Source: Triparma columacea
Taxonomy: Eukaryota; Sar; Bolidophyceae; Parmales; Triparmaceae
Reading direction: 5' to 3'
DNA length: 44,852 nucleotides
Assembly: GCA_030267965.1 (NCBI GenBank)
Contig: BRYA01000535.1
Span: forward strand, 1 to 44,852
Part shown: piece by piece, positions 41,681 through 44,852 of the stretch
Numbering within the stretch: the stretch's first letter is position 1
How the letters are laid out: each line of letters begins with the position of its first letter
Made by a program: the position numbers and the translations under genes
The notes under the pieces: model-generated
Told to the model about the DNA's origin: nothing
The model's input: the letters and a program-made list of their open reading frames with translations, nothing else
The model's database searches: none

Positions 41681-41841
41681 AAAATGGGTGTTAAATATTT
41701 GAAAAACTAAAGTCTCGTATATAATACATGTAATGTTTTTCGTTTTCTTTTCATTCATAATGTTCTCCTCATCATTCCCTTCTCATTCCCCTTAATCTTC
41801 TTCCCGTTGTTATCTCCCTCTCCAGTCTTCCTCTTCAACTT

Positions 41842-42609
41842 TTAAAGTAGTCCATAATTCCTCATAAAGTTGTTTCTGAGCGTGTCCTCCGCCTCCCTTC
41901 TCATTCTCCTCGTCACCCATCCCAATCCCTCCACCCACTCAAGTTTCCCCTCCCAAACATAAAATATAATATGAAACAACGACGTATTACATCTAATCAA
42001 CATATCGTCTGAACCTCGCTCTGGAGGACCTCGGGCCGTTGGATTGTCGGTGTGAGGTAGAATTTGAGCGGAGTCGGGATACGTAGCTCCCATTTGATTG
42101 CACCACCTAATTGCATCGCTTTTGCTATCAAAATCGAGGATACACGTCGGTTCGGATATAATCCTTACACCGAATTTAGAAGTGAGTTTAGCGAAACTCG
42201 GCTGGAGAAGTTCGGGGTCAGGGTATTCTGGAGCGGAGGGGAGACCGAGGATAATTCCGAATCGGTTTGATGGGTATGGGTATGTTGCAGCAGAAACAGG
42301 GGCAGAGACGGGAGCCTGCGCAGGAGTGGGCGCCGCTGGCCGCTGGCCTTGAAATCTTCTCACCGGAGCGCCACACCCAACACACCCAGCACACCCAACA
42401 CACCCAGGAGTGGGCGCCATTGGCCTTGAAATCTTCTCACCGGGCGGAGCACAGAGCTTCTTGTGGAGCCCCCAGTGCGCCTTCTGGTGCTCTTTCGAGC
42501 AGTACCTGACCTCCTTGCATCGTGAGCACCTCAACGGCGCTGGCTTGGAGCAGCCGGGGACGCCACAAGAATGAGGGACTGAGGTCGGAGGGGATTTGCT
42601 TGATTTCAT
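41842..42609 (-). CDS. MYND zinc-finger protein
   Basis: Single exon, 255 residues. The MYND finger is N-terminal (about 14-52: CGVPGC...LRCSRCKEVRYCSKEHQKAHW...LC), with full Cys/His complement. A short Cys/Gly repeat (CVGCAGCVGC) and a Pro/Ala linker follow, produced by an internal duplication. The C-terminal 150 residues form a new domain (FGIILGLPSAPEYPDPELLQ, SDAIRWCNQMGATYPDSAQI, DMLIRCNTSLFHIIFYVWEG) that I do not recognise. It is not a close relative of the two ankyrin-MYND proteins outside the finger, but shares their upstream element. It is divergent from the small secreted-peptide gene. Confidence 0.75.
   Translation of the reverse strand: MKSSKSPPTSVPHSCGVPGCSKPAPLRCSRCKEVRYCSKEHQKAHWGLHKKLCAPPGEKISRPMAPTPGCVGCAGCVGCGAPVRRFQGQRPAAPTPAQAPVSAPVSAATYPYPSNRFGIILGLPSAPEYPDPELLQPSFAKLTSKFGVRIISEPTCILDFDSKSDAIRWCNQMGATYPDSAQILPHTDNPTARGPPERGSDDMLIRCNTSLFHIIFYVWEGKLEWVEGLGWVTRRMRREAEDTLRNNFMRNYGLL
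42321..42443 (-). repeat. Internal duplication read in two frames within the MYND gene
   Basis: caggagtgggcgcc...ggccttgaaatcttctcaccgg occurs at 42321-42366 and 42405-42443, with a CACCCAACA/CACCCAGCA minisatellite between. The left copy has 7 extra bp (a repeated ctggccg). One half of the unit is therefore in the same frame in both copies (APTP), while the other half is read as GEKISRP in one copy and PVRRFQGQ in the other. Confidence 0.8.
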
Positions 42610-42669
42610 GAAGCTAACGTCGCTGTGTGTTGGTGACGGTAATATTAGGGTTTAACTAAACGGTTTAAA

Positions 42670-42690
42670 CGATATAAGGCGCTTATATCG
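42670..42690. promoter_or_regulatory. Palindromic bidirectional TATA-like element
   Basis: CGATATAAG - GCG - CTTATATCG: perfect 9-bp inverted arms with a 3-nt spacer, presenting TATAAG in both directions. It lies 61 bp upstream of the MYND start (-) and 133 bp upstream of the secreted-peptide start (+), next to a GTTTAAAC palindrome (42663-42670). Confidence 0.5.
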
Positions 42691-42728
42691 AGACAAATTG
42701 ATGAGTTTTTTGTGATTTGACCCTTCAT

Positions 42729-42868
42729 CTCACCAACCCCAAAATCAGTGCTCTGGTTCGGATCTGGTCCTCCTGCCTCTGAGAAAGTTTCCTGCTTCCA
42801 AGGACAAAATTAGTTGGAGAATATGAAATGGTTCATTCTCACGCTAATCGCAATCCTCGCAGGCTCCC
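42729..42868. promoter_or_regulatory. Shared MYND-gene upstream element, copy 3 (inverted)
   Basis: Read on the minus strand, this sequence aligns with 21225-21366 over about 140 bp, including gtgagaatgaaccatttc and tctccaactaattttgtc. It overlaps the first 45 nt of the secreted-peptide coding sequence and its leader. Its position relative to the MYND gene (same orientation, 100-260 bp upstream of ATG) is the same as for the ankyrin-MYND genes. Confidence 0.6.
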
Positions 42869-43029
42869 AGGCCTACAATTTGCAAAAGATGATGCCGTAT
42901 TCTCATTCATTATTACGCGATATGTCGAAAAGAACCCTTGGATATGTCTCCAATTCAATTGAGATACCCGATCCGAACGATTTGTTAGACAGATGTGACG
43001 ATAGAGAAGAAGAAAGACATCTGAACTGA
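42823..43029 (+). CDS. Small secreted-peptide gene (68 aa)
   Basis: ATG 42823 opens a 68-codon frame with a textbook signal peptide: MKWF, hydrophobic core ILTLIAILAG, and SQA|YN cleavage. A charged mature part of about 50 residues follows (SIEIPDPNDLLDRCDDREEE), with a single Cys. No family is recognised. Relics of its first 10-15 codons and its leader lie in the divergent position upstream of both ankyrin-MYND genes. This supports a real exon, because the conserved frame begins exactly at the ATG. A longer spliced form is possible. Confidence 0.5.
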   Translation: MKWFILTLIAILAGSQAYNLQKMMPYSHSLLRDMSKRTLGYVSNSIEIPDPNDLLDRCDDREEERHLN

Positions 43030-43127
43030 AGGTTCGAAATAAATTCTCCTTTTTATACCTGAATGGTTTCTTCTTCTTTAAATCTCCTCCCTTCCCCCGT
43101 GCCCTTCTGTCTCTCTCTCCCGTCGCG

Positions 43128-43167
43128 TCCCTTTCCCTTTCCCTTCCCCTTCCCCTTCCCCTTCCCC
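43128..43167 (+). repeat. CCCTTT/CCCCTT hexamer tract
   Basis: Pyrimidine-only hexamer repeats in a wider C/T-rich region (43077-43220) between the secreted-peptide gene and the AIP1 3' end. It is not a clean telomeric repeat. Confidence 0.8.
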
Positions 43168-43220
43168 CCCTTATACCTCTCTCTCTTTCTTTCTCTCTCT
43201 CTCCCCCAACCTCTTTCTCT

Positions 43221-44801
43221 CTACTTGAATTTCTCCCTAACCTCCTCCCCAACCTCCCATTCCGCCAGACACCCATCTTCCCCTGTCGTCACCACCTTCC
43301 CATCCTCCGTCCATACCACACCATTACACCCCCCCTTATGCGCGAACTTATAATTCAACCGACGCATCTTTTTAGCTAAGCACCATATGAATAGGTTCTC
43401 ATCGGTACCTACGGATGCTACGTAACTCCCGCAATCAGACCACGCCAATCCCGTGATCCTGCTCGTATGGAACTGCCATTTCCCTTTAACCACTTGTTCA
43501 AACTCGTTCCCTGCGTCCCATATTCTGACTTCCTTAACGTCCCCCGCGGCTAGCATTGTGCCTTCTTTGTTGAACGCAAGTGAGTGTACTTGTCCGTTAT
43601 GTCCGGTAACTACCTTCTTCTCAACCATGCCGTCTTCTTCCAACTGGTATACGTGTATGTTGTTCTTATCATCCCCCGTAACGACGACATCACCGTGAAC
43701 AGCGATCGCCCTAGTTTCGTAGTTAACCTCCTTCGTGAATTTAACGGACCCGCCCTCTATACATTGCAGTGAGTCCTTCGTAGCTACAATAACAGTATTC
43801 CCATAGCTCCCTGATGCTTTAGGTTGTCCCCCAAGACTAACGCACCCGGTAGTCTGCATGGTAACGACCTCTGTAATCCTAGCGACATCATCCCACCCAG
43901 CGCTCACGACGGAACCGTCCGTTACTTCCAATGTAGATACCGAGCCTCCATGTACCGCGTTGTTAACCAGAACGTTCGCCCCCCCTGTAGCGGGGGTGGA
44001 TACGTATGCTGATGTGGGGGTGGGTTTAGACCAACTTAACACCCTCCCGTCGCTCCCTCCTGTGTATATCGTTCCCGTATCCTTGTGGTACGCCATGGAT
44101 TTTATGCTACCCTGATGGCCGTATGTGACGGTCGTGGTGGTGGGGGAGGTTAGGAGATGGAGAGTACCGGATAGGGTTATTACGTAGGGTAGGGGGGTTG
44201 GACCTGCTACGCAACCACCGACTACGAAGGAGGAAAGTGATGTACCAAGAGTGTAGGTCTCGAGGACTGGGAGGAGGTGAGGGGGGGGAGGGATTAGTTA
44301 GTTTGGTCACGGGATATTGTATGTTACGTTATAAAGTCAACCCATTCCCTAAAATACATTACCAACACCCCCCCCCTTCAAAGGTTCTCACCTTCTCCCC
44401 CAGGTATACTAATAACCTTCGCGGTTTTATCCGCGCTAGTAGTGAGTACTTTACCCCCCTCCGGGAACCACGTAACCGTGTAGATGCTCCCCTCGTGGAT
44501 CCCTTCAATGGTTTTGTTGTGCGTGCCAGTTTTACCTTCGAATACGTTGATTTTCTTATCACTCCCAACGCTCACGATACTCTCACCGTCCGGGGAGAAG
44601 CGTACGCAGTTGACGTAGTTGCTGTGAACCTGGTTCTCCCCGTCTCTCTTGAACGGCGGGCCTGCGTAGAAGACCGTCTTGAAGTCCTCGGACCCGGACA
44701 TTATACGGAAGGGACGGTGGAGACGGTAGGTTACGGAAGTGGCGCGCTTGTTGTGACCGACGAACTCGCCGGCGTTGTTACCTGTATCCCAAACTATGCA
44801 C
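43221..44801 (-). CDS. WDR1: AIP1/WDR1-like WD40 actin-disassembly cofactor (partial, 5' end beyond right edge)
   Basis: Minus-strand exons 44392-44801 and 43221-44266, joined by a 125-nt GTGAGA...CAG intron in phase 1. The upstream exon starts after a C-rich CAG acceptor at 44802-44803, with an intron continuing off the edge. The about 485 residues seen match the C-terminal three quarters of actin-interacting protein 1: a CIVWDTGNNAGEFVGHNK blade, VNCVRFSPDGESIVSVGSD, LSGTLHLL, HQGSIKSMAYHKDTGTIYTG, GHNGQVHSLAFNKEGTMLAA, FHTSRITGLAWSDCGSYVAS and the terminal DGCLAEWEV blade. AIP1 is a 14-blade double propeller that enhances cofilin-driven actin filament severing. It is the last gene in the window. 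Confidence 0.9.
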
Positions 44802-44852
44802 CTGGGGGGGGGGGGGGGAGGGGTTAATTGGGGGGTTTTGTTTTTGTTGTTT

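Noticed and set aside
42316..42440. Possible intron in the MYND gene using a GTGAGAAG donor and a GCGCAG acceptor
   Set aside because: The 125-nt removal shifts the frame to an early stop, whereas the unspliced frame continues through a structured-looking domain.
43128..43167. C/T hexamer tract as a telomere-like repeat
   Set aside because: Units vary (CCCTTT, CCCCTT) and lie between two genes. It is not a regular telomeric array.

Overview
This is nuclear DNA of a eukaryote, most likely a small-genome photosynthetic stramenopile of the bolidophyte/Triparma kind. That placement is an inference, not a match. The reasons are spliceosomal introns of 39-252 nt, intergenic gaps of a few hundred bases, an IQUB-type axonemal protein, a twin-arginine (thylakoid-lumen type) targeting stretch inside one product, and many homopolymer C/G tracts and polyQ/polySer runs. 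No rRNA, tRNA, CRISPR array or recognisable transposon was seen. Fifteen of 19 inferred introns open with GTGAG, so the donor consensus is strongly biased to G at +3.

Left part (1-14.8 kb). An uninterrupted minus-strand reading frame of 2,062 codons runs off the left edge. It encodes a giant protein with several START/Bet v1-like domains followed by at least two tandem polytopic membrane modules of about 587 residues each. A relic of the C-terminus of an NSUN-type RNA methyltransferase lies upstream of it. Next comes a nine-exon ASCC3/Slh1-type double-cassette helicase on the plus strand.

Middle (14.9-30.7 kb). This part holds a three-exon acidic/Ala-rich unknown (-), an IQUB/FAP253-like radial-spoke protein, a thiolase whose ATG appears to be assembled by splicing, a small acidic ORF, TMEM18 with a polyserine insert, two tandemly duplicated ankyrin-MYND genes, a GT18 (MGAT5-like) glycosyltransferase (-), a polyQ-rich low-complexity protein, a four-helix membrane protein (-), and an arylsulfotransferase-like secreted protein with a duplicated splice donor.

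Right part (31-44.9 kb). This part holds an alpha/beta hydrolase fused to a methyltransferase-like domain through a Tat-like signal, bracketed by direct repeats of the 3' end of the neighbouring CxxCxxCC (YkgJ-like) gene. It also holds an S41-protease-like membrane protein frameshifted by a 19-bp tandem duplication, a carbonyl-reductase-like SDR (-), an EFM7/NNT1-type methyltransferase, a MYND protein (-) divergent from a small secreted-peptide gene, and an AIP1/WDR1 actin-disassembly factor (-) running off the right edge.

The most unusual structures are: (i) the giant START/membrane repeat protein; (ii) a divergent promoter plus signal-peptide module that occurs upstream of all three MYND genes, apparently intact at 42.8 kb and eroded at 21.2 and 22.7 kb; (iii) the hydrolase-Tat-methyltransferase chimera; and (iv) several clear cases of local duplication damaging or altering genes (duplicated donor, 19-bp frameshift, 3'-end gene fragment).
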